From assembly GCA_965243625.1 (NCBI GenBank), contig CBDEVI010000002.1, positions 3,100,001 through 3,164,000 on the forward strand: a stretch of DNA of 64,000 nucleotides. The letters run 5' to 3'. How positions within the stretch are numbered: the stretch's first letter is position 1; every line of letters begins with the position of its first letter. Positions 25,864 to 33,860 of the stretch are shown here, piece by piece. Made by a program: the position numbers and the translations under genes. The DNA comes from JAJECS01 sp965243625 (GTDB taxonomy: Bacteria > Chloroflexota > UBA11872). The notes under the pieces were generated by a model. That model worked only from the letters and a program-made list of their open reading frames with translations. It was not told the origin of the DNA and did no database searches.

Positions 25864-26939
25864 CAGCCGTTGAGCCCGTCCAACGCGTCGCGGATGCGAC
25901 GGCGCCCGTCAGCATCCAGATCGAGGCGCTCTATCGCCTCGGCGAAGACGCGGAGATACCAGCGACGACGCCCGGCATACGTCGATGCCCGGTCGGATTG
26001 CGACGCTGCCTGGGCGCGGCGCTCGCGCACGGCGGCGGTGGCGGCGTAGGTCAAGCTGCGCTCGGCGGCGGCGGCCCAAAACTCTGGGAGTGGCGCGGCG
26101 GCATCCGACGCGCCGGCAAGCTGTGCCGCGCGGTCCTCGATGTGGTCTGCCGAGAGGGCGAAACTCGGAAACGTGAGGAGGTCCGCCGCGTCGAGCGCCG
26201 GCGAGGCCACCGCCAGCGTCTCCCAGTCGATGACCGCGAGCCGTCCGTCGGGGCGCGGCATCAGGTTCAACGGCGAAAAGCCGTTGTGGACCACCCGCCG
26301 CGGCGCGCGGACTAGCGGGCTGACGATGCCGGCTTCCAGGTCTGCCCAAGGGAGTCGCGGCGCCACGGCATGCGGCGCGGCATCGGGCTCCGGCGTGGTC
26401 AGCGGATCGCCGAGCCGGGCTGCGGCGATGGCGAGGCGTCGGCGCAAGGTGTCGCGCGTGATGCGGTCCAGATCGCTCTGATAGGCGAGTGCCCGCAGCA
26501 TGCCCTGGTGGCGCGATGCCACATCGCGGAATGCGGCCAGCGCCTCGACGGCGCTTGCGAGCAATGCGGCGCGCTCGTCCGAGTCCGCCGCTTCGAGCCG
26601 GTCGGCCAGGGACTCGGATCCAAGGTCCTCCATGGCCACGGCGGCGAAGGCGTCGGGCGCCAGCAGAGCCCCGTGTGGCTCGGGCGCCAATCCAGGCGCC
26701 TGGCGGCTCAGCAGGTCCAATGCCCGCTCCTCGCGCCGCCAGCGGTGGTGGTAGTAGCGGTCGACTTTTGGCCGATACACCTTGACGATCAGCGACGCCG
26801 GGCCGGACCGAAGGCGCCAGATCTCATGCCGCGCGTCGGCGGCAACGGCGTGCCACGTCCACGGGCCGGTCTGGCCGCGAGCGGCCAGGATGGCGCTCAG
26901 TCCGGTGCGCAGGTCCGTGCTCGCGCCCGATGTCGTCAC
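25863..26939 (-). CDS. Aminoglycoside-phosphotransferase-fold protein lacking the catalytic Asp (putative pseudokinase)
   Basis: This 358-residue protein has the APH/choline-kinase fold: a nucleotide-side Lys in SLIVKVYRP, MEDLG in the hinge, the catalytic-loop position HNGFSPLN (218-225), and the metal Asp in VIDWE (Asp238). Active members read H-x-D-x4-N; here the Asp position is Gly220. Phosphate transfer is therefore doubtful, although metal and nucleotide binding may remain. GTG 26939 overlaps the MraY-like stop, and its stop overlaps murF, so it is coupled on both sides to lipid-I synthesis. A regulatory or scaffold role is plausible but is inference. Confidence 0.75.
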   Translation of the reverse strand: MTTSGASTDLRTGLSAILAARGQTGPWTWHAVAADARHEIWRLRSGPASLIVKVYRPKVDRYYHHRWRREERALDLLSRQAPGLAPEPHGALLAPDAFAAVAMEDLGSESLADRLEAADSDERAALLASAVEALAAFRDVASRHQGMLRALAYQSDLDRITRDTLRRRLAIAAARLGDPLTTPEPDAAPHAVAPRLPWADLEAGIVSPLVRAPRRVVHNGFSPLNLMPRPDGRLAVIDWETLAVASPALDAADLLTFPSFALSADHIEDRAAQLAGASDAAAPLPEFWAAAAERSLTYAATAAVRERRAQAASQSDRASTYAGRRRWYLRVFAEAIERLDLDADGRRRIRDALDGLNG

Positions 26940-28300
26940 GTTGCCGGCCGTTTCGTGTCGGCCAGCAGCTCGTCGAGGGTCGCGTCGAGCAGGTGGGCGT
27001 TCATGGGCTGGTTGAGAAGACCCCGGTTTGCAGCCGCCCGTACCGCCTCCGCGTCGCCCACCACGCGCCGCTGTCGCGCGAGATGCCATCCGAGCAATTT
27101 GATGGGTCGGCCGTGAAACAGCAGCAAGAAGTCGCCGTCGGATGTGAGAAATGCGGGTCGAGTCCACATGGCCGCGCCCCAATGCGCCGCGCCTGCCGCG
27201 GCGGCTAGAGCGATTGCCAGCGCCGCCCAGGCCGGCTCGAGCATTGCAGCCGCGATGACGCACAGGCCCGCGGTGGCGGCGGTGCCGGCCCAGAATCCCA
27301 GCACGATCTTCTGCCGGTTCAGGCCGACGATTTCCCAGTGGTAGTGCAGCGGCGACGCCAACAGCGGCAGCGGGAATTGCTGATGTGGGACCGGTGTCCC
27401 GTCCGGCAGCCGGGGATCGCGCCAGCGTCGGTACAGCGGCACCAGGATCTTGGCTTGCAGCAGCGAGGAGAGGCCTTCCAGCAGCAGGGGCGCCGCGATC
27501 AGCGGCCACAGCAGGTCCACGCCCGCCACGATTGCCGCGGCCGCGGAGGCCGCCCCGAGCATCAGGGCGCCGCTGTCGCCGATGTAGACGCCGGCTCGAC
27601 GGTTGGCGCCGCGGTTGGCCGGCGACCACTCCGAAGGCAGATTCCACACCAGGAGCCCGGCGGCAATGGCCGCGACGCTGAGCGGCCAGCCGGCGTGGCC
27701 GACGCCGGCGGCGAGCCCGGCCGCGAGCGCGGCTCCGGCCGTTGCGATGGCCACCGTGCCGGGCGTGAGGCCGTCCATGCCGTCGCTGAAGCTGGTCGCC
27801 AGCGTCGTCCCGAGGATCAGCGCCAGGTACCAGGCGCTCAGCGGCACGTGCGATCCCGGTCCCAGCCAGTGCGCCATGGCGTAGGGCGATGGCGAGCCGG
27901 ATGCGTGGGCGCCGGGGCCTACCAGAAGCGCCGTCGCGCCGACGCTGAGTAGGAGAGCGATGACGAGATAGGCGCCCTCGGGCACGCCCCGCCCGGTGCG
28001 CGTCTTGCGCAGGTCGTCGGCGAGACCGAACAGAAAGAACCCGGCGGCACCGACCAGCACCCACCAGGCGCTGGAAGCGGCTGGGCCTGCCGACAACAGC
28101 GCCGCGGCGACGACCGCCGCGACGGCGGCGGCAATGCCGCCCACGAGCGGCAGCTTGCCGGACACGCCGAGCGGTGTGGCGATCTGGTGCGCCCCGCGCT
28201 TGACCTCGGCGGAGCGAAAGTGGGGCAACAAGCGTCGAAGCGCGGCAGAGCCCCCCGCGGCAATGACGAAGGCGAAGCCGGCCGCCAGGCCGATCGCCAA
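26936..28300 (-). CDS. mraY: MraY-like phospho-N-acetylmuramoyl-pentapeptide transferase
   Basis: This polytopic inner-membrane enzyme would transfer phospho-MurNAc-pentapeptide to undecaprenyl phosphate (lipid I). Family marks are GLADDLRK (Mg Asp pair), FSDGMDGL in place of NLTDGLDGL, GDSGAL, and PLHYHWE in place of PIHHHFE. Both catalytic aspartate regions are kept, but a conserved Asn and the middle His are changed. At about 454 residues it exceeds the usual ~330-360 because of a soluble C-terminal tail of roughly 80 residues. TTG 28300 is the first standard start; GGAGG five bases before ATA 28312 suggests initiation there. A different sugar-phosphate substrate cannot be excluded. Confidence 0.8.
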   Translation of the reverse strand: MAIGLAAGFAFVIAAGGSAALRRLLPHFRSAEVKRGAHQIATPLGVSGKLPLVGGIAAAVAAVVAAALLSAGPAASSAWWVLVGAAGFFLFGLADDLRKTRTGRGVPEGAYLVIALLLSVGATALLVGPGAHASGSPSPYAMAHWLGPGSHVPLSAWYLALILGTTLATSFSDGMDGLTPGTVAIATAGAALAAGLAAGVGHAGWPLSVAAIAAGLLVWNLPSEWSPANRGANRRAGVYIGDSGALMLGAASAAAAIVAGVDLLWPLIAAPLLLEGLSSLLQAKILVPLYRRWRDPRLPDGTPVPHQQFPLPLLASPLHYHWEIVGLNRQKIVLGFWAGTAATAGLCVIAAAMLEPAWAALAIALAAAAGAAHWGAAMWTRPAFLTSDGDFLLLFHGRPIKLLGWHLARQRRVVGDAEAVRAAANRGLLNQPMNAHLLDATLDELLADTKRPAT

Positions 28301-28317
28301 CCCAGGCTCTATGCGAC

Positions 28318-28323
28318 CCTCCG
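28318..28323 (-). promoter_or_regulatory. Shine-Dalgarno GGAGGG placed before an ATA codon of the mraY-like gene
   Basis: GGAGGG lies in the gap after the glycosyltransferase stop. It is about five bases before ATA 28312 and about 17 before TTG 28300, both in frame. The spacing favours the ATA, which is a rare start codon. Confidence 0.4.
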
Positions 28324-28355
28324 ACGTGTGGCGGGCGTCAGGCTCACGGTAGCAA

Positions 28356-29558
28356 TCAGTCGTGCCGCGCTTCCGCGCCGACAGACGCGTAGACGTCGAG
28401 AATCCTGCCAACCTGACGCTGCCACGAGAACTCTTGCTCGGCGCGCGCCCGCAGGTTCTCGCCGTAGGTCCGGCGCGTATCGGCGTCTCGCACCAGGCGC
28501 AGGATCTCACCGGCGAGCGCCGGCACCGACCCTCGCTCGGCCAGACGGGCGTCCGGCCCCAGGAACTCGGCGGCCACTCCGCGCGCGTAGGCCACGGTCG
28601 GCAGGCCGGTGGCCATGTAGTTGAGTACCTTGCCGTTGCCTTCCGTTTCCGACCGCTTGGGCGCGACGGCCAGGTCGCAGAGCCGCAGGTGCGCCGGGGC
28701 CTGGGCATAGGGAATTCGGCCCGTGAACGTCACGTGCTCGGCCAAGCCCGCCTGCCTGGCCGCCTGCTCGTATTCCGCGGCGTTGGGGTAGCCCATGATC
28801 AAGAAATGCGTCCCCGGCTCGGCGTCCACCACCAGGCGCGCGGCGCGGATGAGGTCGCCGGTGCCCTGGTATTCCGCGAGCAGGCCCAGGTAGCCGACCA
28901 CCAGCCGGCTCGGTGGAATGCCGAGTCGCCGGCGCAGCGCGGTCAGGTCGGGGGCATCTTCCGGCGCTCGAGGTCGAAACCGCCCGACGTCAACACCGTC
29001 GGGAACGCCGAGTATCCGTCCCGCCGACCACGATTTGCGCGCAGCAAGCTGGTCCCGGGCGAACGCCGAACTCGTGACGATGCAGTCGGCCACGGCCTCG
29101 ATGACGCGCTCGATTCCCCCGAATATCTGTATGCCGGGGCCGTCCGGCGCGAGGAATCGATGGTCCACCATCTCGCTGGTCAGGCTTCCCTGATAGTCCA
29201 GGATCAGCGGCACCCGACGAGCGCGCGCCAGCGGCCAGCCAATCGCGGCGCCTTCGTGCAAGTGGCCGTGCACCACGTCGACGGGTTGACGCAGGCCGCG
29301 AGCGAGCACCAACCCAGCCAGCAGCGGGTCGAGCAGCAGCTTGCGCCGATGCGACCCGACGTGTGCGCCCGAGTGGCGGCGAAACGCCGGAAGTCGCACC
29401 ACGCGCAGTCCGTCCGGCGTTGTGCCGGTCGGATAGGTAAAAATTGTGACGGCGTGGCCCAGCGCTTGGAGCGCGTGGGCTTCCTCCAGGATCCGCACGT
29501 GACACCCGTAGTCCGCGAAGAATCCCGTCGGCGCGATCATGGCGACGCGCAGGCTCAT
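28356..29558 (-). CDS. Glycosyltransferase family 4 (group 1)
   Basis: This 400-residue GT-B fold enzyme opens MIAPTGFFADYGCHVRILEEAHAL, which includes the acceptor-side Gly. The nucleotide-sugar region LVVGYLGLLAEYQGTGDLI and the C-terminal PKRSETEGNGKVLNYMATGLP carry the family E-x7-E element. It would transfer a sugar from an activated donor to a glycan or lipid; neither is identifiable. ATG 29558 has GAAAGG nine bases upstream. It is 14 bases from the divergent tsaE start and is followed by the MraY-like gene, so a cell-surface glycan role is reasonable. Confidence 0.85.
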   Translation of the reverse strand: MSLRVAMIAPTGFFADYGCHVRILEEAHALQALGHAVTIFTYPTGTTPDGLRVVRLPAFRRHSGAHVGSHRRKLLLDPLLAGLVLARGLRQPVDVVHGHLHEGAAIGWPLARARRVPLILDYQGSLTSEMVDHRFLAPDGPGIQIFGGIERVIEAVADCIVTSSAFARDQLAARKSWSAGRILGVPDGVDVGRFRPRAPEDAPDLTALRRRLGIPPSRLVVGYLGLLAEYQGTGDLIRAARLVVDAEPGTHFLIMGYPNAAEYEQAARQAGLAEHVTFTGRIPYAQAPAHLRLCDLAVAPKRSETEGNGKVLNYMATGLPTVAYARGVAAEFLGPDARLAERGSVPALAGEILRLVRDADTRRTYGENLRARAEQEFSWQRQVGRILDVYASVGAEARHD

Positions 29559-29572
29559 CGCCGCCGCCTTTC

Positions 29573-30079
29573 GTGGAGCGCGCATTGACGTTCCCTACGG
29601 TTGCCCACACCCAGATCGTGTCCGACGGGCCCGACGCTACGCGGGCCGTGGGCGCCGCCATTGGTCGGTGCGCGCGGCCGGGAGACCTCATCGCGCTCCA
29701 GGGCGACCTGGGTGCGGGCAAGACCGTGGTCGCCCAGGGCATCGCCCAGGGGCTTGGCGTCGCGGAGGGCGTGACGTCGCCGACCTACGTGCTCGTGGCG
29801 GTCTATGGGTCGGGCCGGTTGCGGCTGCAGCATGTTGATCTCTACCGGCTGGCGGGCGCGCTCGACCTGGACTCGATCGACTGGGAGGACCTGCTCGACG
29901 AACCGGCGGTCACGGCGGTCGAGTGGTCCGAACGAGCCGGTGAGCGAATGCCCGACGACTGCTTGCTCGTGGCGATCCAGGCGGAGACGACGAACCGGCG
30001 TACGTTGACGCTCTCAGCCGGCGGACCTCGCAGTCGGGAACTCCTCGCGGCCGTGGGAGCACGGATGGCGGCGCGATGA
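29573..30079 (+). CDS. tsaE: tRNA threonylcarbamoyladenosine biosynthesis ATPase TsaE
   Basis: This P-loop ATPase drives turnover of the TsaB-TsaD complex that installs t6A at tRNA position 37. The 168-residue product has Walker A GDLGAGKT (about 44-51), the TSPTYVLV segment, HVDLYRL, and the late Trp in VEWSERAGE. GTG 29573 is the furthest start; TTG 29585 is possible. The gene overlaps tsaB by four bases (ATGA), and the four-gene set tsaE-tsaB-rimI-tsaD is a classic bacterial arrangement. Confidence 0.93.
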   Translation: MERALTFPTVAHTQIVSDGPDATRAVGAAIGRCARPGDLIALQGDLGAGKTVVAQGIAQGLGVAEGVTSPTYVLVAVYGSGRLRLQHVDLYRLAGALDLDSIDWEDLLDEPAVTAVEWSERAGERMPDDCLLVAIQAETTNRRTLTLSAGGPRSRELLAAVGARMAAR

Positions 30080-30708
30080 CGATGGTACTCGCGATGGACA
30101 CCACAGGCTCCGCGCCCGCCATGGCGGTGCTGCACGATGGCGAGGTGCTGGCGGCGTGGCAGGGCGACACCGCGCTGACGCCGCTCAGCAACGGCCTGCG
30201 CGCCGTGGGCGAGGGCCGGAATCTGCCCCTGCGGGAATTGCGTGGGCGCCTGGCCGCGGTCGCCGCGGCCATGGGGCCGGGACGCTATGCGCGACTGCGC
30301 GCGGGCGTGGCGTTTGCCAAGGGCCTGGCGACTGGACTGGGCGTGCCGTTCGTCGGCGTGCGGTCCGCGGCAGCCGTGGCTCGCGCCGCCAGCGGGCATG
30401 CCGGACCGATCGTCATTCCCGCCGGCCGTGGCCGCGTCTATTGCTGGACCGGTGGGCAGGGCGCGCCGCCCACTCCTGCCATTGGCCCGCCCGAGCTTGC
30501 GGCGCAGCTTGGAGCAGGCGTCACCGTGGCCGGAGACGTGGACGACGACACGGCGGCGGAAATCCTCGCCTCCGGATTGCGGCTGCGACGCATCCAGCCC
30601 GTTGAGGTCGCACATGCCGTCGGCCGCCTGGCGGGCGAGCGCGATCCATCGATTGTTGGCGTGGAAGTGGCACGGCCCATTTACGCCCCAGCCGCCGGCC
30701 ATGGTTGA
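30076..30708 (+). CDS. tsaB: tRNA threonylcarbamoyladenosine biosynthesis protein TsaB
   Basis: This 210-residue ASKHA-fold partner of TsaD has no catalytic site of its own and serves as scaffold for t6A synthesis. It starts VLAMDTTGSAPAMAV, the usual first strand and turn, and has AAAMGPGRYARLRAGVAFAKGLA, the conserved GPGSFTGLR-like segment, here with RYARLR in place of SFTGLR. It overlaps tsaE by four bases and the next gene by eight. Confidence 0.9.
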   Translation: MTMVLAMDTTGSAPAMAVLHDGEVLAAWQGDTALTPLSNGLRAVGEGRNLPLRELRGRLAAVAAAMGPGRYARLRAGVAFAKGLATGLGVPFVGVRSAAAVARAASGHAGPIVIPAGRGRVYCWTGGQGAPPTPAIGPPELAAQLGAGVTVAGDVDDDTAAEILASGLRLRRIQPVEVAHAVGRLAGERDPSIVGVEVARPIYAPAAGHG

Positions 30709-31321
30709 CGGTCACGCCGGTCCGGAGATCGTGATCGAGCCGATGCAGCTCGACGACCTGCCCCAGGTGCGCCGCATCGAGCGGGCGTCGTTCTCGGTGC
30801 CCTGGCCGCGCGACTCCTATCGCCGGGAAATCATGGACAACCAGCGGGCGTGGTATTTCGTGGCCCGCCTCCCCGGCGTGGAGCCGCCGCCGCCACTTCC
30901 GCCGCGACGGTTTCCGTTCAACCTGTGGCCGCGCGCCCCGGCGCCGGGCACCGACATCGTCGCGTTCGGTGGGATGTGGCTCATGGTCGACGAGTCGCAC
31001 ATCACGACCATCGCCGTGGACCCCGACCATCGCCGGCGCGGGTTCGCCGAGGCGCTGATCATCGAGATGGCCAAGCTCAGCCGGCTGCGCGGCGCCACGC
31101 GCATCACGCTCGAGGTGCGCATGAGCAATCGAGCGGCGCAAAACCTCTATCGCAAATACGGCTTCGTGGACCATGGCGTGCGCCCGCGCTACTACAGCGA
31201 CGACCGGGAAGACGCGTTGATCATGTGGAGCGAACCCATCCACGGGCCGGACTTCCATGCGCGCCTGACCCGCAATGAGCGCGATCTCGCCGAGCGCCTC
31301 AGCTGGGCGGCGCGCCTGTGA
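30701..31321 (+). CDS. rimI: Ribosomal-protein-alanine N-acetyltransferase-like GNAT protein
   Basis: This GNAT acetyltransferase would acetylate an N-terminal alanine (S18 in E. coli), although specificity is inferred from context. It is 206 residues against about 150-160 usual. The acetyl-CoA loop is DPDHRRRGFAEALI, followed by LEVRMSNRAAQNLYRKYGF, the family motif. The extra length is mainly a Pro/Arg-rich insert (residues about 57-84, with PPPPLPPRRFPF) between two early strands. The ATG at 30701 overlaps tsaB by eight bases, and the stop overlaps tsaD by four. Confidence 0.88.
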   Translation: MVDGHAGPEIVIEPMQLDDLPQVRRIERASFSVPWPRDSYRREIMDNQRAWYFVARLPGVEPPPPLPPRRFPFNLWPRAPAPGTDIVAFGGMWLMVDESHITTIAVDPDHRRRGFAEALIIEMAKLSRLRGATRITLEVRMSNRAAQNLYRKYGFVDHGVRPRYYSDDREDALIMWSEPIHGPDFHARLTRNERDLAERLSWAARL

Positions 31322-32379
31322 CGGTTCGCGACGGGCCGCTGATCGCGGCCATCGAGACGTCGTGCGACGACACATCCGTGGCGGTGGTGCGGGCGGGACG
31401 CGAGGAGTTGGCGCTCACGAGCCAGACCCAAGTCGAGCCGCACGCCGCGATGGGCGGCATCGTGCCGGAATCGGCCGCTCGCATCCACGTCGAGGCCATC
31501 GATGCCGTGTGGAACGCGTGCATGTCCGATGCGGGGATTGACGCAAGCGAGCTCGACGGGCTGGCCGTCACACAGGGTCCCGGACTCCCCGGCTCATTGC
31601 TCGTGGGGCTGGAGTTCGCGCAGGGTCTGGCCGTTGCCCTGGATCGCCCGCTCGTACCCGTCAACCATCTGGAAGGCCACTTCGCCTCGCCGTGGCTCAA
31701 CGACGGTGACCCGCCGGAGTTCCCGCTGATGGCGCTGATCGTGTCCGGCGGTCACACCGAGCTCGTCTACGGCGCGGCGCCCGGCGAATACCGCGTCATC
31801 GGCCGCACGCGCGACGATGCCGCCGGCGAGGCGTTCGACAAGGTGGCGCGGATGCTCGGCCTGTCCTATCCGGGCGGTCCGGCCATCCAGCGAGCGGCGG
31901 CAGGGCGCGACGGGTCTCCCTTCGAGCTGCCGCGCGCCTGGCTCCCGGGCACCAGCGATTTCAGCTTTAGCGGGCTCAAGACGGCGGTGCGGCGGTTGGT
32001 CCACGACGAGTTGGGACCGGTCGAGGCGGCGCGGATTGGTGCGGCACACGATGGCGCCGCCGGCATCGACGATCCCGAGTTCGTGGCGGACGTGGCCTAT
32101 GCCTTCGAGGTTTCCGTGGTTGACGTCCTGGTGGCCAAGACCGTGCGGGCGGCCAGGCAGATGCGCGCCGCCGCGATCACGCTCACGGGCGGCGTGGCGG
32201 CCAATGCGCGGCTGCGCGCGGCCTTGACCGCCGCTGCGCCGGTTCCCGTCCACGTGCCGGCGCTCAAGCACTGCGTGGACAACGCCAGCATGATCGCGGT
32301 CGCCGGAACCTGGCGGCTGGCGCGCGGCGAGGTGGCGACCGACCCCCTCGAACCCGAGCCGGGATTGGCGCTGGCTTAG
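31318..32379 (+). CDS. tsaD: tRNA N6-adenosine threonylcarbamoyltransferase TsaD
   Basis: This is the catalytic subunit that moves threonylcarbamoyl from its AMP ester to tRNA A37. The 353-residue product has the full ASKHA fold: AIETSCDDTSVAV at the start, the iron-site histidines in NHLEGH (about 117-122), SGGHTELV, GEAFDKVARMLGL and GGVAANARLR. The GTG start overlaps the rimI stop. Its TAG stop overlaps the glgA stop on the other strand. Confidence 0.95.
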   Translation: MTVRDGPLIAAIETSCDDTSVAVVRAGREELALTSQTQVEPHAAMGGIVPESAARIHVEAIDAVWNACMSDAGIDASELDGLAVTQGPGLPGSLLVGLEFAQGLAVALDRPLVPVNHLEGHFASPWLNDGDPPEFPLMALIVSGGHTELVYGAAPGEYRVIGRTRDDAAGEAFDKVARMLGLSYPGGPAIQRAAAGRDGSPFELPRAWLPGTSDFSFSGLKTAVRRLVHDELGPVEAARIGAAHDGAAGIDDPEFVADVAYAFEVSVVDVLVAKTVRAARQMRAAAITLTGGVAANARLRAALTAAAPVPVHVPALKHCVDNASMIAVAGTWRLARGEVATDPLEPEPGLALA

Positions 32380-33860
32380 GCGACCCGGGCGGCCCGTCGG
32401 CTGTCGAGCGCGCGGCTGTACAGATCGAGATAGCCGCGCGCGGCGGCGTCCCATGAGGAATCGCGCGACATGCCCTGGTGCATGAGCGCCCGCCAGGCGT
32501 CCGGGTAGCGGTAGGTTTCCAGCCCGCGCGCGACGGCCCCAAAGAAGTCGATGGGGTCGTAGCGATGAAACACGAATCCGGTGCCGTGCTGGCTACGCGC
32601 ATCGAAGTCCGCCACGGTGTCGGCGAGCCCGCCCGTGGCGCGAACGACCGGCACGTTGCCATAGCGCATGGCGATGAGCTGCCCCAAGCCGCAGGGCTCG
32701 TGGCGCGACGGCATGAGGAACATGTCCGACCCGCCGTAGATTCGCTGCGCCAGCGGCGGGTCGAAGCGGAGAGCGACCGCGACGTGATCGGGGTGCCGGC
32801 TGGCGGCCTGGGACAGCAGGTCGTGGTGGCGCGGATCGCCGGTGCCGAGCACCACGAGCTGCGCGCCGCGCTGGACGATGTGCGGCACGATCGGCGCCAG
32901 CAAATCTAGCCCCTTGTGGTCGGCCAGCCGCGACACCATGCCGAGCAGGGGCGCATCGGCCTCGACCGGCAGCCCGAGTTCGCGCTGCAGCGCGGCCTTG
33001 TTCCGAGCGCGAGGCGTCGCGTCTCGCACGCTGAAGTTGGCCGCCAGGTGCGGGTCGGTGGCGGGGTCGAAGGTGACCGTGTCGATGCCGTTGACGATGC
33101 CCGCGATTCCGTCCGGGCGCTCACGCAATAGCGCGTCCAGTCCTTCCCCGTAGGACGGCGTCAGGATCTGGCGCGCATAGGTGGCGCTGACGGTATTCAC
33201 GGCGTCGGCATAGTGAATCCCGTGCGCGAGGAAGTTCACCCGCGCCGAAGGTTCGGGATCCGTCGGGTGTTCCGGAAACTCGCCGTCCGCAAGCCCTGCC
33301 GCGTGCAGCAGCTCTTCGCCGAAGTGCCCCTGGTAGGCCAGGTTGTGGATGGTCAGCACCGTCGCGGGGCCGTTGCCATGCGCCCCATTGGACCGGGCGG
33401 CGTGAATCCAGTTGGGGACCAAACCGGAATGCCAGTCGTGGCAGTGGACCACGTCCGGACGCCATCCCAGCGTGCGCGTAGCCTCCAGCGCGCCGCGCGA
33501 GAAGAACACGAACCGATGGCCGTCGTCGGGGTAGCCGTAGAGGTCCGGCCGGTCCGCGAAGTAGTCGTCGCTGCCGATCAGGTAGAGCGGAAATGGGCTC
33601 TCTTCCACCCGCCCGACCTTGCCCTGCTGGACGGCCCCGTTCATCGACACACTCAACGCGGCGCCGTTCGCGGTGATTGGGTGCACCGCGGGGTCGATCG
33701 ACCCGTAGTGCGGCAGCGCGACCCGAACGTCGGCGCCCAGGTTGCGGAGAGCCGTCGGCAACGACCCGACCACGTCGCCCAGGCCGCCGGTCCAGGCGTA
33801 GGGCGTGCATTCGGCGGCGAGCATCAGCACCCGCAGCGGGCGCGCGTCGGCTGGACTCAA
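32376..33860 (-). CDS. glgA: Glycogen/starch synthase (GT5)
   Basis: This enzyme extends alpha-1,4-glucan from ADP-glucose. The 494-residue GT-B fold includes AAECTPYAWTGGLGDVVG near the N-terminus, HCHDWHSGL, TIHNLAYQG, NGIDTVTFDP and the C-terminal SRHEPCGLGQL with the catalytic-site Glu. The ADP-glucose-binding lysine motif, normally KTGGL, reads WTGGL, so the conserved Lys is Trp. The TTG start at 33860 overlaps the purH stop, so it is the last gene of the long purine transcript. No glgB or glgC is in the window. Confidence 0.87.
   Translation of the reverse strand: MSPADARPLRVLMLAAECTPYAWTGGLGDVVGSLPTALRNLGADVRVALPHYGSIDPAVHPITANGAALSVSMNGAVQQGKVGRVEESPFPLYLIGSDDYFADRPDLYGYPDDGHRFVFFSRGALEATRTLGWRPDVVHCHDWHSGLVPNWIHAARSNGAHGNGPATVLTIHNLAYQGHFGEELLHAAGLADGEFPEHPTDPEPSARVNFLAHGIHYADAVNTVSATYARQILTPSYGEGLDALLRERPDGIAGIVNGIDTVTFDPATDPHLAANFSVRDATPRARNKAALQRELGLPVEADAPLLGMVSRLADHKGLDLLAPIVPHIVQRGAQLVVLGTGDPRHHDLLSQAASRHPDHVAVALRFDPPLAQRIYGGSDMFLMPSRHEPCGLGQLIAMRYGNVPVVRATGGLADTVADFDARSQHGTGFVFHRYDPIDFFGAVARGLETYRYPDAWRALMHQGMSRDSSWDAAARGYLDLYSRALDSRRAARVA

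Noticed and set aside
25863..28064. A 733-codon minus-strand frame joining the kinase-like gene to upstream sequence
   Set aside because: The upstream part overlaps the MraY-like gene in another frame and has no family resemblance. GTG 26939 at the MraY stop is a natural start.
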